The translations under genes were made by a program, and so were the position numbers. Under the pieces are notes generated by a model, which was given only the letters and a program-made list of their open reading frames with translations, had not been told where the DNA came from and did not search any database. Below are positions 33,493 through 43,295 of a stretch of DNA of 64,000 nt, piece by piece. This DNA is from Halomonas sp. UBA3074 (GTDB taxonomy: Bacteria > Pseudomonadota > Gammaproteobacteria > Pseudomonadales > Halomonadaceae). Location of the stretch: the NCBI RefSeq assembly GCF_002366715.1, contig NZ_DFBS01000045.1:434001-498000 (forward strand), written 5' to 3'. How positions within the stretch are numbered: position 1 is the first letter of the stretch; each line of letters starts with the position of its first letter.

Positions 33493-34754
33493 CCCGTTAG
33501 TGGTTGTATGTTGACCACTTCTCCTGGTTGCGCGCCGTCCTGGTCGTCGGCAAGTTCGATTAAACAGTTAGCAGCTACCATTGAGGTTAAAATACCTGAG
33601 CCCTGTGCGCCGGTACTGTGTACATGTAACTGTCCATTCTCATCAGTATGGTAAACACCGCGAATAAAGTCAGTACGCTTTAAGCGACTTTTTAATAGGT
33701 TATCGGCGATCGCCTGCAGGCGATGGGGTGGCGCCATGGGCTGCTCATGAAGCCGGTTCAGCAGCGGGGCCACGAATTGTAGAAAGGTTACCATGACCGC
33801 CACCGGATTACCGGGCAAGCCAACAAACGGTGTACGCGCGTCGCCTAGCCAGCCACAGACCATAGGGCGGCCCGGGCGCAGTGCCACGCGCCAGAATGCC
33901 AAGCGGCCCAGTTGTTCCAGTGCAGTGCGGGTAAAGTCGGCTTGACCCACCGACACGCCGCCGCTGGTAATCACCAAATCGCTCTGATCAGCGGCCTGCT
34001 GCAGGGCCGTTTTGGTCGCCTCTAAGTTGTCGGGCAGGATGCCTAGGTCAATGACCTTGGCGCCTTGCTCGGTAAGCAGGCCGATCAAGGTAAAGCGGTT
34101 AGCGTCATAAATGCCTGCTTCCGGTAACGCTTTGCCGGGGGCAGTGACTTCATTACCCGTGGAAAAAATCGCCACGCTAGGCCGTTTATAGACGGCTACC
34201 TCGGCATAGCCTAAGGAGGCGATCAGCCCCAGCGCCGCCGCGTCGAGCCTTGCCCCCGCCGGTAGCGCCGTGTCGCCAATGGCAATGTCTTCCCCGGCTT
34301 GGCGAACATGCTGGCCGTGTTTGAGGCGCTCTGGCGACGCAATGATCATATGCGCGGGCTGATCGTCTTCCGGTTCGTGCAGCTGTTCACTCATCACCAC
34401 GGTATCGGTGCCCGGCGGCAGTGGGGCGCCAGTGGTAATGCGCACACAGTGGCCGGCAGGTACTAGCTCACGGCGATACTGTCCGGCCAACACCTCACCG
34501 GCTAACGGCCAGTGCGTTTGTTTGGTGCCAACGCCTTGTTTGGGCAGGGCCAATGCCACACCGTCCATGGCCGCATTGGTATTTTGCGGCACGTTGATGG
34601 GTGCCTGTAGGGCGGCGGCCAAACGTCGGCCGTGAGCCTGCGCCAGCGGGATCTTTTCGCTTTCCAGCGGGCGTTCGATCAGCGTAGCGAGTGCCTGTCG
34701 CGCCTCGTCAACGCTGAGCATCTGCTCGCCAAGGTCAAAGCAGGAGAGCGTCAT
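33483..34754 (-). CDS. moeA: Molybdopterin molybdenumtransferase MoeA (copy 1)
   Basis: The 423 residues run from the ATG at 34754, which forms an ATGA overlap with mobA and has AAGGAG upstream. MoeA signatures: INVPQNTNAAMDGVAL, PAGHCVRITTGAPLPPGTDTVV, SVAIFSTGNEV, VITSGGVSVGQADFT and PFVGLPGNPVAVMVTF. It inserts molybdenum into adenylated molybdopterin. A second, distinct moeA lies at 45967, so the two copies bracket the formate dehydrogenase operon. Confidence 0.95.
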   Translation of the reverse strand: MTLSCFDLGEQMLSVDEARQALATLIERPLESEKIPLAQAHGRRLAAALQAPINVPQNTNAAMDGVALALPKQGVGTKQTHWPLAGEVLAGQYRRELVPAGHCVRITTGAPLPPGTDTVVMSEQLHEPEDDQPAHMIIASPERLKHGQHVRQAGEDIAIGDTALPAGARLDAAALGLIASLGYAEVAVYKRPSVAIFSTGNEVTAPGKALPEAGIYDANRFTLIGLLTEQGAKVIDLGILPDNLEATKTALQQAADQSDLVITSGGVSVGQADFTRTALEQLGRLAFWRVALRPGRPMVCGWLGDARTPFVGLPGNPVAVMVTFLQFVAPLLNRLHEQPMAPPHRLQAIADNLLKSRLKRTDFIRGVYHTDENGQLHVHSTGAQGSGILTSMVAANCLIELADDQDGAQPGEVVNIQPLTGWL

Positions 34755-35362
34755 CTGAGCTCCTTCGTGGCGGATGTCAGCAGCGCCTCTTCCAGGCGCA
34801 ACTTCTCCTCCTCGGTATTCAGGTTGGCAAAGGCGTCGGGGCAGTCCGACATATCGACCTTGCACCACGCATGGCGAGCGTACCAGCGGTCGATCTTGCG
34901 CTCGCCTTCGGCAAGCGTGGCGGCCAAGTCATCGGCTAATGAAGTGCGCAGCAGCGCAACGACAGGGTGCAACCGCTCGCCATCAAAGGCGACGGCGATA
35001 TCATGATCGCCAATGCCTGCCACCATGCGTGCGACTAAGTCGTCAGGCAGGGCGGGGGAGTCGCAGGGAGCCACCAGCAGCCAAGGCGTTTTGGCCGCAC
35101 GCAGGCCGCTGTAGATACCCATTAGCGGGCCTTTGAAGCCGGTTTCTTCATCGGCCATCACGCGATCGGCAAAGAAACGGTAGGCGTCGGCATTGCGGTT
35201 GGCGTTAATCAGCAGCTCAGCCACTTGGCCCTCAAGGCGTTTGACGACATGGCCGACTAGCGGCAGGCCGGCGAACGGCTCAAGCCCTTTATCACGGCCA
35301 CCCATTCTGCGCCCTTCGCCGCCCGCGAGAATCATGCCGGTGAGTTCGTGAGTGGGAATCAT
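34751..35362 (-). CDS. mobA: Molybdenum cofactor guanylyltransferase MobA
   Basis: The 203-residue nucleotidyltransferase has the N-terminal GTP-binding motif MILAGGEGRRMGGRDKGLEPF and the metal-binding LLVAPCDSPALP. It adds GMP to Moco to give the MGD form that the bis-MGD formate dehydrogenase encoded nearby requires. It overlaps fdhD (35359-35362) and moeA (34751-34754) by 4 nt each. Confidence 0.95.
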   Translation of the reverse strand: MIPTHELTGMILAGGEGRRMGGRDKGLEPFAGLPLVGHVVKRLEGQVAELLINANRNADAYRFFADRVMADEETGFKGPLMGIYSGLRAAKTPWLLVAPCDSPALPDDLVARMVAGIGDHDIAVAFDGERLHPVVALLRTSLADDLAATLAEGERKIDRWYARHAWCKVDMSDCPDAFANLNTEEEKLRLEEALLTSATKELR

Positions 35363-36228
35363 GAGCTTGCCTCTTTCGATGAACGAGCCTGCGGGGGACG
35401 ATTAGGTATCTCATCCAACGCCAGGCGATTGTGGGTATTAATAGCCTGGAAATGGCGGCCTTTCGCGCGGGCAATCAGCATGACGCCGAAGCGTTCGGCC
35501 AGTTCAACGCCTTTTTGGGTAACGCCGGAACGTGAGACCAGCACGCTAATGCCCATTTGCGCCACTTTTAGCACCATTTCAGACGTCAGCCGCCCGGTGG
35601 TGTAAAAGATATCGGCACCGGCACTGTCGGCTTGTTGCAACCATTGCCGCCCTGCCAGCGTATCTACCGCGTTGTGCCGACCAACGTCCTCGACAAAGTC
35701 GAGCACTTCGGTTTGTCGGCAAAGCGCGCAGCCGTGAACGGCGCCAGCGCTGCGGTAGGTCTCATTATAGGCATTAAGATTTTGCAGCAGCTGATAGAGC
35801 GATGATTGTGCCAGTTGGGTCTCGGGCAGTGCCGTCAGCGCCGTTTGATCGAGCAGTTTACCAAACACCGTGCCCTGGCCGCAGCCGGTGGTGACGGTAC
35901 GCGTGCTTAATCGCGCCTCTAAATCTTCGGGTAAGTGGCGCGTGATCACGATCGCTGCTTCTACTTCCCAATCGACCTGCACGGCGGCTAAGTCAGCCGC
36001 GGCACGTAACAGCCCCTGGTTGCGTAGATAACCCACGACCAAGGCTTCCGGATCATCGCCCAGCGTCATCAGGGTGACGATCTCTCGCTTATTAAGGTAC
36101 ACGGTGAGTGCCCGTTCAGCGGCAATTGCCTGCTGGCGCGAATCGCCGTACTCATCCACGATACTGATTTCGGTAGTGGCCGGTAGGCGGGCTCGGCTTA
36201 TCTGAAGGGTAGGCTGAAGGGCGGGCAT
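35359..36228 (-). CDS. fdhD: Formate dehydrogenase sulfurtransferase FdhD
   Basis: The ATG at 36228 has GAGAGG about 8 bp upstream (the longer TTG reading is less likely), giving 289 residues. Characteristic segments are TGCGQGTVF, GAVHGCALCRQTEVLDFVEDVGRHNAVD and VLVSRSGVTQKGVELAERFG. The CxxC (CALC) corresponds to the cysteines that relay sulfur from IscS to Mo-bisMGD, a step needed for active formate dehydrogenase. It is the first gene of the leftward Moco operon, divergent from the fdh operon. Confidence 0.96.
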   Translation of the reverse strand: MPALQPTLQISRARLPATTEISIVDEYGDSRQQAIAAERALTVYLNKREIVTLMTLGDDPEALVVGYLRNQGLLRAAADLAAVQVDWEVEAAIVITRHLPEDLEARLSTRTVTTGCGQGTVFGKLLDQTALTALPETQLAQSSLYQLLQNLNAYNETYRSAGAVHGCALCRQTEVLDFVEDVGRHNAVDTLAGRQWLQQADSAGADIFYTTGRLTSEMVLKVAQMGISVLVSRSGVTQKGVELAERFGVMLIARAKGRHFQAINTHNRLALDEIPNRPPQARSSKEASS

Positions 36229-36408
36229 CCATGAACCTCTCAAAAGAGTTCTCGCAAAACGACAGGGTTGACGATGATGGCGCTGGGGATGCTTACTTGT
36301 CTACCCATTCAAGCGCTATCCTTATTAGTACGTTTTTTTCAAAATACGTTTTTTCTTCGGACCATTTCTTCACATGTCATCCATGCAAGGTTCAGGGTAT
36401 TCAACATT
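36229..36408. promoter_or_regulatory. Divergent fdhD / fdh operon promoter region
   Basis: These 180 bp hold the promoters of both Moco/Fdh operons. A direct repeat TACGTTTTTT occurs at 36329 and 36345, 16 bp apart on one face of about one and a half helical turns, and could be a regulator site. No clear -24/-12 or -35/-10 pair was assigned. Confidence 0.35.
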
Positions 36409-36846
36409 ATGAGCGATAACTTACGCCCAATCAGCATTACCTTGGTGGCCGAGGCCAAGCAGGTGAAGCGTTTTACGCTGACCCAGTGGCGCATAGCAGA
36501 GCTTGCGCTGGGCGATCAGGGCGACAATGTGCTCAATCTACAGCTTTCGATGACCGAGCGTGCCGCTTACCGCTTCAATTTGACGTCGACGACGCCGCGA
36601 CTATTTGTGCGGGCAGGCTTTGCTGGGCAAACACCCAAGCCAGATGCCATCACCGCCAGCCAGGACGTGGCGGCCGGTTGGATGGACGGTGAGCAGCAGG
36701 TGCTGGAAGCCGCCATGCCCATGGCCATCCAGGTCTGGCTTGAGAACTACCTGGCACGGCATGGGGAGGCGCCAATGGAAATGCGCAAGAAAAAACGCAA
36801 AGGGGCGGGACGCGCCAAAGACACGCCCTCCAAGGAGCAGCCGTAA
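36409..36846 (+). CDS. DUF3305 domain protein of formate dehydrogenase operons
   Basis: The ATG at 36409 is chosen because it gives the domain-sized 145-residue protein beginning MSDNLRPISITLVAEAKQ; the longer reading runs through AT-rich promoter DNA. The protein has no signal peptide or membrane segment and ends in a basic tail (RKKKRKGAGRAK). DUF3305 genes are typically the first genes of TAT-formate dehydrogenase operons with DUF3306; the molecular role is unknown. It overlaps the next gene by 1 nt (TAATG). Confidence 0.8.
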   Translation: MSDNLRPISITLVAEAKQVKRFTLTQWRIAELALGDQGDNVLNLQLSMTERAAYRFNLTSTTPRLFVRAGFAGQTPKPDAITASQDVAAGWMDGEQQVLEAAMPMAIQVWLENYLARHGEAPMEMRKKKRKGAGRAKDTPSKEQP

Positions 36847-37436
36847 TGAGCCGCTTGGAACGCTGGTCGCGGTTGAAACGCAACGTCGAGACAGAAGAAG
36901 ACGTATCGACCGCTTCGCAACAAGATCTGGCGGCGGTTGACGATGTGCCCGCTGACGCCGATGCAACGCCTCGTCACGAGGCCGGTCCGCCTGATGCTGA
37001 TAACGAACACCCTCAGGCACCGCCTGAGCCAGGCAGCTTAGACCACACCTTGCCAGACCCTGAAACGCTGCAAGCGGGCAGCGACTTCAGCGCATACATG
37101 GTGCCGGGCGTCAGTGGTGCTTTGCGTCGGCAAGCGCTGAAACGCCTTTGGGCCACCGGTAACTATAACGTGCGCGATGGCTTGGACGATTACGACGCCG
37201 ACTACCATAAGCTGCTGAAACCGATGTCGTCGGAACTGGCGGGTAAACTTCGCCAGTGGACTCATAAAATAGAAGAAGCCGTGGATAAACAAGTCGCTGA
37301 GACCCAACCCGAGGGTGCAAAAGACAGCGATGAGCTAGAATCGCCGCTTACCGCGGATGACAGTGACAGCCGCCCAAAAAATGCTTCACTAGACGACCAG
37401 TCTGATTATTTATCTGGCGGTGAGAAAAACACCTAG
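36846..37436 (+). CDS. DUF3306 domain protein of formate dehydrogenase operons
   Basis: The 196-residue acidic, mostly disordered protein begins MSRLERWSRLKR, the family's conserved N-terminal RWSRxK motif, with a second conserved region around GSDFSAYMVPGVSGALRRQALKRLWAT and YNVRDGLDDYDADY. It is translationally coupled to DUF3305. Function unknown; presumably formate dehydrogenase maturation, from its constant association with these operons. Confidence 0.82.
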   Translation: MSRLERWSRLKRNVETEEDVSTASQQDLAAVDDVPADADATPRHEAGPPDADNEHPQAPPEPGSLDHTLPDPETLQAGSDFSAYMVPGVSGALRRQALKRLWATGNYNVRDGLDDYDADYHKLLKPMSSELAGKLRQWTHKIEEAVDKQVAETQPEGAKDSDELESPLTADDSDSRPKNASLDDQSDYLSGGEKNT

Positions 37437-37634
37437 CCTGTTCTGAAAATAAATGAAAAACAAAGCGTTGAGTGGCATTGAAGGCGCAAGCGTTGGAAGC
37501 GTTGACGGTAATTAATTTGGCAAAGTGTGGTTTTCGCCATAGGCTTAACTTAGTTTCCGCACATTGTTATGCCACAATAGTTAAATATATAACTCAAAAA
37601 TATAATAAGAATTATTCACTGACCGTGAGAATGC

Positions 37635-39362
37635 ATGAATCAACGAATCCAACTGGCGTCCGTAGACGACCAGCGTAATGCCGAGGCTAGAGAAACGGTA
37701 CGCCGACGTATCTCTTGGCCTGCCAATTTAACGCCCGCCAATGTGACTTATCACAGCCGTGGTCATGCGCTGTTAATAGGTACTTCCGCTGACGTAAACG
37801 CTGCTGCGCGCGCGCTTCAAGGCCGCGGTCTGGCCTCGCTCACGCTACTAGTGACCGAGCCTGCCGCGATCGGCCAAGCCAGCGAGATGACGGATACAGT
37901 CGCTGCCAGCGAACCGGTTGTCACCCAAACGCTTAGCAGCCACCAATTGGCTCAGCTGCGCATCAATGGTTATCTCGGGGCTTTTCGCGTTCAGCTTGAC
38001 GAGGAAGATGCGCCGCTGGATCTTGCCCGAGCGTTGATTGAGCGCGACAGCTTCGATCTAATTCTCGATCTTGCGTCAACCACTCATACCCAGCGCTGGG
38101 AGCTACCGCCTCCGGGTTATGTCGTCATGCAGTGGCAAGATGTTGAGCAACGCAGCGAGATCCTCGACAGTTTTGTGGGGCTAGTGGGTGAGTTCGACAA
38201 GCCGCGCTATTTCCAGGTCAATAGCGACCTGTGCGCCCACTCCACCAGCGGTAACATTGGCTGTACCCGCTGCCTGGATGTATGCCCAGCGGATGCTATT
38301 TCCAGTGTTAAAGGCCGGATTGAATCTCGTATCGAGATAGACCCTTACCTTTGCCAAGGCGTGGGAAGTTGCACCAGCGCCTGCCCTACCGGCGCCATTG
38401 AGTTCCGCTTACCTGAAACGCGCCGCCAGCAAGATACGCTCTCCGCGTGGTTAGCGGCTTACCGTGAAGCTGGCGGTCAAGTGCCGGTGCTGCGTTTTGT
38501 TACCCATGAGTCCCAAGACGCCGAGCGTGCTGCCGGGGTAGTACCCGCCGGGCATGTCATTGATGCACCGCTAGAAGAGTTAGGCGCCGCCGGCCACGAC
38601 CAGTGGCTAACGGCGCTGGCTGCTGGTGCCGCCGAAGTGCGTATTCAACTGCATCCGGGGATGCCCGCCCGCTTGAGTGCCTTTTTGACCGCTCAGGTCG
38701 CCCAAGCGCATGCCTTATTAGCAGCGCTGGGCCATGACCGCGCGAGGGTCTCGTTGATCGAGATTGCCGATGGGGCCGCGCGCGACGCACTGCCGGTAGG
38801 TACGCCGCTGACCGATGCGCCGCTGAACCTGCCAGAGCCGGAAAAACGTGCACGCTTGAACCGTGTGCTGGCCCGGTTAGCAGAGCTGGGTAACCCAGAC
38901 GAGCAGCGGGCCGCGGTACCCACGGGCGCGGCGTATGGTGCCATTCAGGTAGACAGCGATGCCTGCACGCTTTGCCACGCTTGCGTCAGTAACTGCCCAA
39001 CCCCGGCACTCAAGTCTGGCGGTAAAACGCCTGCGCTTAGCTTTTTGGAAGCTGACTGTGTGCAGTGTGGTTTATGTGAACAGGCCTGCCCAGAAGATGC
39101 GATTACCTTGCTGCCTGGTTTCCTGGCCTCCAGTGCCCGTGAAACACGTCATATTTGCCACGAGGAAGCCGCTTTTGCATGCATCAACTGTGGCAAGCCG
39201 TTTGCCACTGTCAGCACGGTCGCTACTATTAAAGAGAAGTTGGCCAACCATCCTTACTTTGCAGGTGATGCCATGATTCGCCTGGAAATGTGCGAGGACT
39301 GCCGGGTAAAAGATGTCTGGAAAACCATGATCCGCGATCCCGACGCGCAACTGAAGGTATAA
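37635..39362 (+). CDS. Polyferredoxin (4Fe-4S protein) of the fdh operon
   Basis: The 575 residues contain four 4Fe-4S motifs in two pairs: CTRCLDVCPADAI with CQGVGSCTSACP (about 205-260), and CTLCHACVSNCP with CVQCGLCEQACP (about 437-490). Two further CxxC pairs (CINCGKPF, CEDCRVKD) lie near the C-terminus. It is cytoplasmic, with no signal. Family members sit in this operon position in many proteobacteria, where they may pass electrons or assist cluster insertion. A 198-bp AT-rich gap upstream could hold an internal promoter. Confidence 0.85.
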   Translation: MNQRIQLASVDDQRNAEARETVRRRISWPANLTPANVTYHSRGHALLIGTSADVNAAARALQGRGLASLTLLVTEPAAIGQASEMTDTVAASEPVVTQTLSSHQLAQLRINGYLGAFRVQLDEEDAPLDLARALIERDSFDLILDLASTTHTQRWELPPPGYVVMQWQDVEQRSEILDSFVGLVGEFDKPRYFQVNSDLCAHSTSGNIGCTRCLDVCPADAISSVKGRIESRIEIDPYLCQGVGSCTSACPTGAIEFRLPETRRQQDTLSAWLAAYREAGGQVPVLRFVTHESQDAERAAGVVPAGHVIDAPLEELGAAGHDQWLTALAAGAAEVRIQLHPGMPARLSAFLTAQVAQAHALLAALGHDRARVSLIEIADGAARDALPVGTPLTDAPLNLPEPEKRARLNRVLARLAELGNPDEQRAAVPTGAAYGAIQVDSDACTLCHACVSNCPTPALKSGGKTPALSFLEADCVQCGLCEQACPEDAITLLPGFLASSARETRHICHEEAAFACINCGKPFATVSTVATIKEKLANHPYFAGDAMIRLEMCEDCRVKDVWKTMIRDPDAQLKV

Positions 39363-39366
39363 GCTG

Positions 39367-39981
39367 ATGACGGATGCACTGCCCACGCTGAAAGAAGCGG
39401 ATGCGCTACGCGCCGATATCTATCGGCTATTGGCCACCTTGCTGCGTCAGGCGCCTGATGCCGAGTTGTTAGATTGGTTGGCTGAACTGGATATTGAACA
39501 AGACGGTAGTCGTTTGGCCGAGTGCTGGCATGTGTTGTCAGTCGCCGCTAAACGAGCTGACAGCGAGCGGCTAAGACAGGCCCACTTCCGCCTTTTGGTC
39601 GGTGTGATTCAAGGTGAAGTGGTGCCGTATGCCTCTTGGTATCGCAACGGCGAATTAATGGAAGCAGCGCTTGTGGCGTTGCGCCAGGATTTACGAGCAC
39701 TCGGTTTTGAACGTAGTGAGCATACCCGGGATCCCGAGGATCACCTGGCTGCCTTGTGTGAAGTGATGGCAATGCTGATCGACGCAGCTAGCCACGAACA
39801 GGCTTACTTCTTTAGTCAACATTTAGCCCCTTGGGCGGCCAGCTGTTTTGCCGATCTAGGGCAGGTAGACACCGCTTTCTATGCAGCGCTGGGGCAGTTA
39901 GGTAGCGCTTTTATGGAGAGCGAAGAGGCTCGCATGCAGATAGATGTGGGCCATGCGCCAGTGCGTATCGTTGAACATTAA
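39367..39981 (+). CDS. TorD/DmsD-family molecular chaperone
   Basis: The 204-residue all-helical protein has the TorD-family signature DPEDHLAALCEVM (about 121-133) and the preceding YASWYRNGELMEAAL. Such chaperones bind the twin-arginine leader and apoenzyme of Mo-oxidoreductases until the cofactor is loaded; the client here is presumably FdhA. It starts 4 bp after the polyferredoxin stop. A 176-bp gap follows before the TAT-leader gene. Confidence 0.88.
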   Translation: MTDALPTLKEADALRADIYRLLATLLRQAPDAELLDWLAELDIEQDGSRLAECWHVLSVAAKRADSERLRQAHFRLLVGVIQGEVVPYASWYRNGELMEAALVALRQDLRALGFERSEHTRDPEDHLAALCEVMAMLIDAASHEQAYFFSQHLAPWAASCFADLGQVDTAFYAALGQLGSAFMESEEARMQIDVGHAPVRIVEH

Positions 39982-40157
39982 CACTGACGGCACAGGCAGT
40001 ACGTGCTAAAGCTGAGAGATGAACTGAGGGTCGATGCCCACGCCATCGATAACAGCAGCACCCTAATAATAAAAGCTAAAAGCGATTAATAATCAAAGCT
40101 CTTTATAAAGCCCCGGTTAAAAGGCCCTGTATAAAAAGCATGCAAGAGGAGAGACCC

Positions 40158-40358
40158 ATGCATCAGTCACACAATCCTGAGCGCCGCCGGTTTATGAAAA
40201 CCGTTGGGTTGGGAACCGCCGCTGCAGGCGCTGCAGCGGCCGTCGGTCATGTCACGCTGGCACAGGCTGACACTGCTCCCGCCAAAAACCAAAAACAAAC
40301 GGTTAACTACCGTGAGACTGACCACATCCGTGCATATTACGCCTCGCTGCGTGACTGA
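40158..40358 (+). CDS. Small TAT-signal protein of formate dehydrogenase region
   Basis: The 66-residue protein from the ATG at 40158 (GAGGAG upstream) is almost all twin-arginine leader: PERRRFMKTVGLGTAAAGAAAAVGH, then a short hydrophilic tail ending TDHIRAYYASLRD. It matches the known small formate-dehydrogenase-region TAT target family that precedes fdhA. It may be a small structural subunit. It lies 24 bp before fdhA. Confidence 0.85.
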   Translation: MHQSHNPERRRFMKTVGLGTAAAGAAAAVGHVTLAQADTAPAKNQKQTVNYRETDHIRAYYASLRD

Positions 40359-40382
40359 CGGCGGAATGCCAGGAGATTTGCC

Positions 40383-43235
40383 ATGCGTTTAACTCGCAAA
40401 ACAGACACCCCCAAGGCCTCCGGGCTGGGAATTTCCCGCCGTCAATTCCTAAAGCGTACGGGGGCAGCGACGGGTGGAGTGGCCGCTGTTGGTTTCATGG
40501 GCGCGCCGATGATGAAGCGCTCGGAAGCCGCGGACAAAACACCTGTACTCGATTCGCCGGTAGAGACTAAGCGCACCATCTGCTCCCACTGTTCAGTGGG
40601 TTGTGGCGTTTATGCGGAAGTTCAAGAGGGCATTTGGACCAAGCAAGAGCCGGCCTTTGACCATCCGATCAACCGTGGTGCGCACTGCGCAAAAGGCGCC
40701 TCGCTACGCCAGCACGGACACTCCACGCGTCGTCTTAAATACCCGATGAAGCTGGTGGCTGGTGAGTGGGAGCGCATGAGCTGGGAAGACGCCGTTAACG
40801 AAATCGGCGATAAACTGCTAGCGCTGCGCGAAGAGCACGGCCCGGACAGCGTTTACTGGTTGGGCTCGGCGAAGTTTAATAATGAGCAGGCGTACTTGAT
40901 GCGCAAGCTTGCTTCGCTGTGGGGCACCAACAACACGGATCACCAGGCGCGTATCTGCCACTCCACCACCGTGGCGGGTGTGGCGAACACCTGGGGTTAC
41001 GGGGCGATGACCAACTCGCTCAACGACATGCATAACAGCAAGGCGATCCTGTTCATTGGCTCTAACCCCAGTGAAGCGCATCCGGTCGCGATGCAGCATA
41101 TCCTGATCGCCAAAGAGCGCAATAACTGCGACATCATCGTCGCTGACCCGCGCTTTACCCGTACCGCCGCCAAGGCTAACAAGTACGTACGCCTGCGTCC
41201 TGGCTCGGATGTGGCATACATCTGGGGCCTGTTATGGCACATTTTCGAGAACGGCTGGGAAGACAACGAGTACATCAATCAGCGCGTTTACGGGATGGAC
41301 GAAGTGCGTGCCGAAGTGGCCAACTTCCCGCCTAGCGTCGTTGAAGAAGTCACCGGCGTTCCCGAAGCTGAGATGTACGATGTCGCCAAACGCCTTTCCG
41401 ATAACCGGCCTGGCTGTGTGGTCTGGTGCATGGGCGGTACGCAGCACACCACCGGCAACAACAATACCCGCGCTTACTGCATTCTTGAGCTAGCGCTGGG
41501 CAACATTGGTGTCTCTGGTGGCGGCGCTAACATCCTGCGTGGGCACGATAATGTCCAAGGGGCGACTGACCTTGGTCTTGGCTGTGACTCGCTACCGGGT
41601 TACTACGGCTTGGCGGAAGGTGCCTGGCAGCACTGGGCGCAAGTATGGGATGTCGACTACGAGTGGATCAAGGGTCGCTATGACGATACCGAATACGCCG
41701 ATGGTCAGCCCATGTATAGCCCAGGGATTACCGTGTCGCGTTGGGTTGATGGCGTGCTCGAAGATGACGAGAACATCTCTCAGCGCACTGCGCTAAAAGC
41801 GATGTTCTACTGGGGCCATGCGGTTAACTCCCAGACCCGCGGTGTCGAAATGCAGAAAGCGATGCAGAAGCTGGAAATGATGGTCATCGTCGACCCTTAT
41901 CCCACCGTTGCTGCCGTTATGCATGACCGCACCGACGGTGTTTATCTGCTGCCCGCCGCCACCCAGTTTGAAACCACCGGCAGCGTTACCGCAACGAATC
42001 GCTCGATTCAGTGGCGTGACCGCGTGATCGAGCCGCTGTTCGAATCCAAGCCAGATCACGAAATCATGTACCTGTTTGCCCGCAAGCTGGGCATTGGTAA
42101 TGAACTGGTGAAAAACTACCAGATGAATGGCGATGAGCCGTTGATCGACGATATCCTGCGCGAAATCAACAGAGGGATGTGGACGGTCGGCTACACCGGG
42201 CAAAGCCCTGAGCGTCTCAAAGAGCACCAGCAAAACTGGCACACGTTCAGTTTTGAGAACCTGCGCGCTCAAGGTGGCCCGGCCGATGGTGACTACTACG
42301 GCTTGCCTTGGCCATGCTGGGGTACCCCGGAATTCGGGCATCCCGGTTCGCCGAACTTGTACGACACCAGTATTCCAGTGATGGAAGGCGGTATGGGCTT
42401 CCGTGCCCGCTTTGGTATCGAGCGTGACGGCGTTAACCTGCTGGCGGAAGGTTCTGCTCCTGTCGGCGGTGATATCGACGACGGCTATCCGGAGTTCAAC
42501 GACCAACTGCTCAAGGATCTGGGCTGGTGGGACGACCTGACGGCTGAAGAGAAAGTGGCCGCTGAAGGCAAGAACTGGAAAACCGACTTCTCCGGCGGTA
42601 TTCAGCGTGTGGTCATCGAACATGGCTGTGCGCCCTACGGTAACGCCAAGGCACGCGCCGTGGTCTGGACCTTCCCTGACCAAGTGCCGAAGCACCGCGA
42701 ACCGCTTTACACCACGCGCCGTGACTTGGTTGAACGCTTCCCCACCTGGGACGACTTCGACTCCATCATGCGTCTGCCGACCATGTACAAGACCATCCAG
42801 GATCGTGACAACAGCGGCGAGTATCCAATGATCCTCACTTCTGGGCGACTGGTTGAATACGAAGGGGGCGGCGAAGAGACCCGCTCCATGTCGTGGCTTG
42901 CTGAGCTGCAGCAGGAGATGTTCGTCGAGATCAATCCAGCGGATGCCAACGATCTGGGTATTACCGATGGCGATCAGGTCTGGGTCGAAGGGGCTGAAGG
43001 GGGCCGAGTGAAAGTCAAAGCGCTGGTCACGCCGCGTGTTGATCGTAACGTCGCGTTCATGCCGTTCCACTTCGGCGGCATGTTCCAAGGCGAAAGCCTG
43101 CACGATCGTTATCCGGAAGGGACTGTTCCCTACGTCATCGGTGAGGCGGCTAACACCGCCACCACCTACGGTTACGACCCGGTGACACTGATGCAAGAGA
43201 CCAAGTGCACCATTTGCCGCATTGAGCGGGCTTGA
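40383..43235 (+). CDS. fdhA: Formate dehydrogenase, molybdopterin alpha subunit
   Basis: The 950 residues carry a TAT signal (SRRQFLKRTG, about 19-28), a 4Fe-4S motif with Cys67, Cys70, Cys74 and Cys102 (CSHCSVGCG...HCAKG), and bis-MGD-binding domains. The Mo ligand is Cys192 in ARICHSTTV; there is no in-frame TGA, so this is a cysteine enzyme. The C-terminal MoCo-binding domain includes ILTSGRLVEYEGGGEETRSM. It oxidises formate to CO2 in the periplasm, passing electrons to FdhB and FdhC. CAGGAGA precedes the ATG. Confidence 0.95.
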   Translation: MRLTRKTDTPKASGLGISRRQFLKRTGAATGGVAAVGFMGAPMMKRSEAADKTPVLDSPVETKRTICSHCSVGCGVYAEVQEGIWTKQEPAFDHPINRGAHCAKGASLRQHGHSTRRLKYPMKLVAGEWERMSWEDAVNEIGDKLLALREEHGPDSVYWLGSAKFNNEQAYLMRKLASLWGTNNTDHQARICHSTTVAGVANTWGYGAMTNSLNDMHNSKAILFIGSNPSEAHPVAMQHILIAKERNNCDIIVADPRFTRTAAKANKYVRLRPGSDVAYIWGLLWHIFENGWEDNEYINQRVYGMDEVRAEVANFPPSVVEEVTGVPEAEMYDVAKRLSDNRPGCVVWCMGGTQHTTGNNNTRAYCILELALGNIGVSGGGANILRGHDNVQGATDLGLGCDSLPGYYGLAEGAWQHWAQVWDVDYEWIKGRYDDTEYADGQPMYSPGITVSRWVDGVLEDDENISQRTALKAMFYWGHAVNSQTRGVEMQKAMQKLEMMVIVDPYPTVAAVMHDRTDGVYLLPAATQFETTGSVTATNRSIQWRDRVIEPLFESKPDHEIMYLFARKLGIGNELVKNYQMNGDEPLIDDILREINRGMWTVGYTGQSPERLKEHQQNWHTFSFENLRAQGGPADGDYYGLPWPCWGTPEFGHPGSPNLYDTSIPVMEGGMGFRARFGIERDGVNLLAEGSAPVGGDIDDGYPEFNDQLLKDLGWWDDLTAEEKVAAEGKNWKTDFSGGIQRVVIEHGCAPYGNAKARAVVWTFPDQVPKHREPLYTTRRDLVERFPTWDDFDSIMRLPTMYKTIQDRDNSGEYPMILTSGRLVEYEGGGEETRSMSWLAELQQEMFVEINPADANDLGITDGDQVWVEGAEGGRVKVKALVTPRVDRNVAFMPFHFGGMFQGESLHDRYPEGTVPYVIGEAANTATTYGYDPVTLMQETKCTICRIERA

Positions 43236-43271
43236 GCTTAATAAAAAGCCCCGACCGACCTGACAGCACGA

Positions 43272-43295
43272 CGGTGCGGGAGCCATCCCGCACCG
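43272..43295 (+). other. Intercistronic hairpin between fdhA and fdhB
   Basis: A perfect 10-bp inverted repeat (43272-43281 CGGTGCGGGA, 43286-43295 TCCCGCACCG) with a 4-nt loop lies just before the fdhB ribosome site (GAGGAG). It has no T-run. Such a hairpin would cap the 3' end of fdhA mRNA and could tune the FdhA:FdhB ratio or set a cleavage site. Confidence 0.7.

Noticed and set aside
40952..40965. Selenocysteine in FdhA
   Set aside because: The molybdenum-ligand codon is TGC (Cys192) in the ARICHS motif; there is no TGA in the frame.
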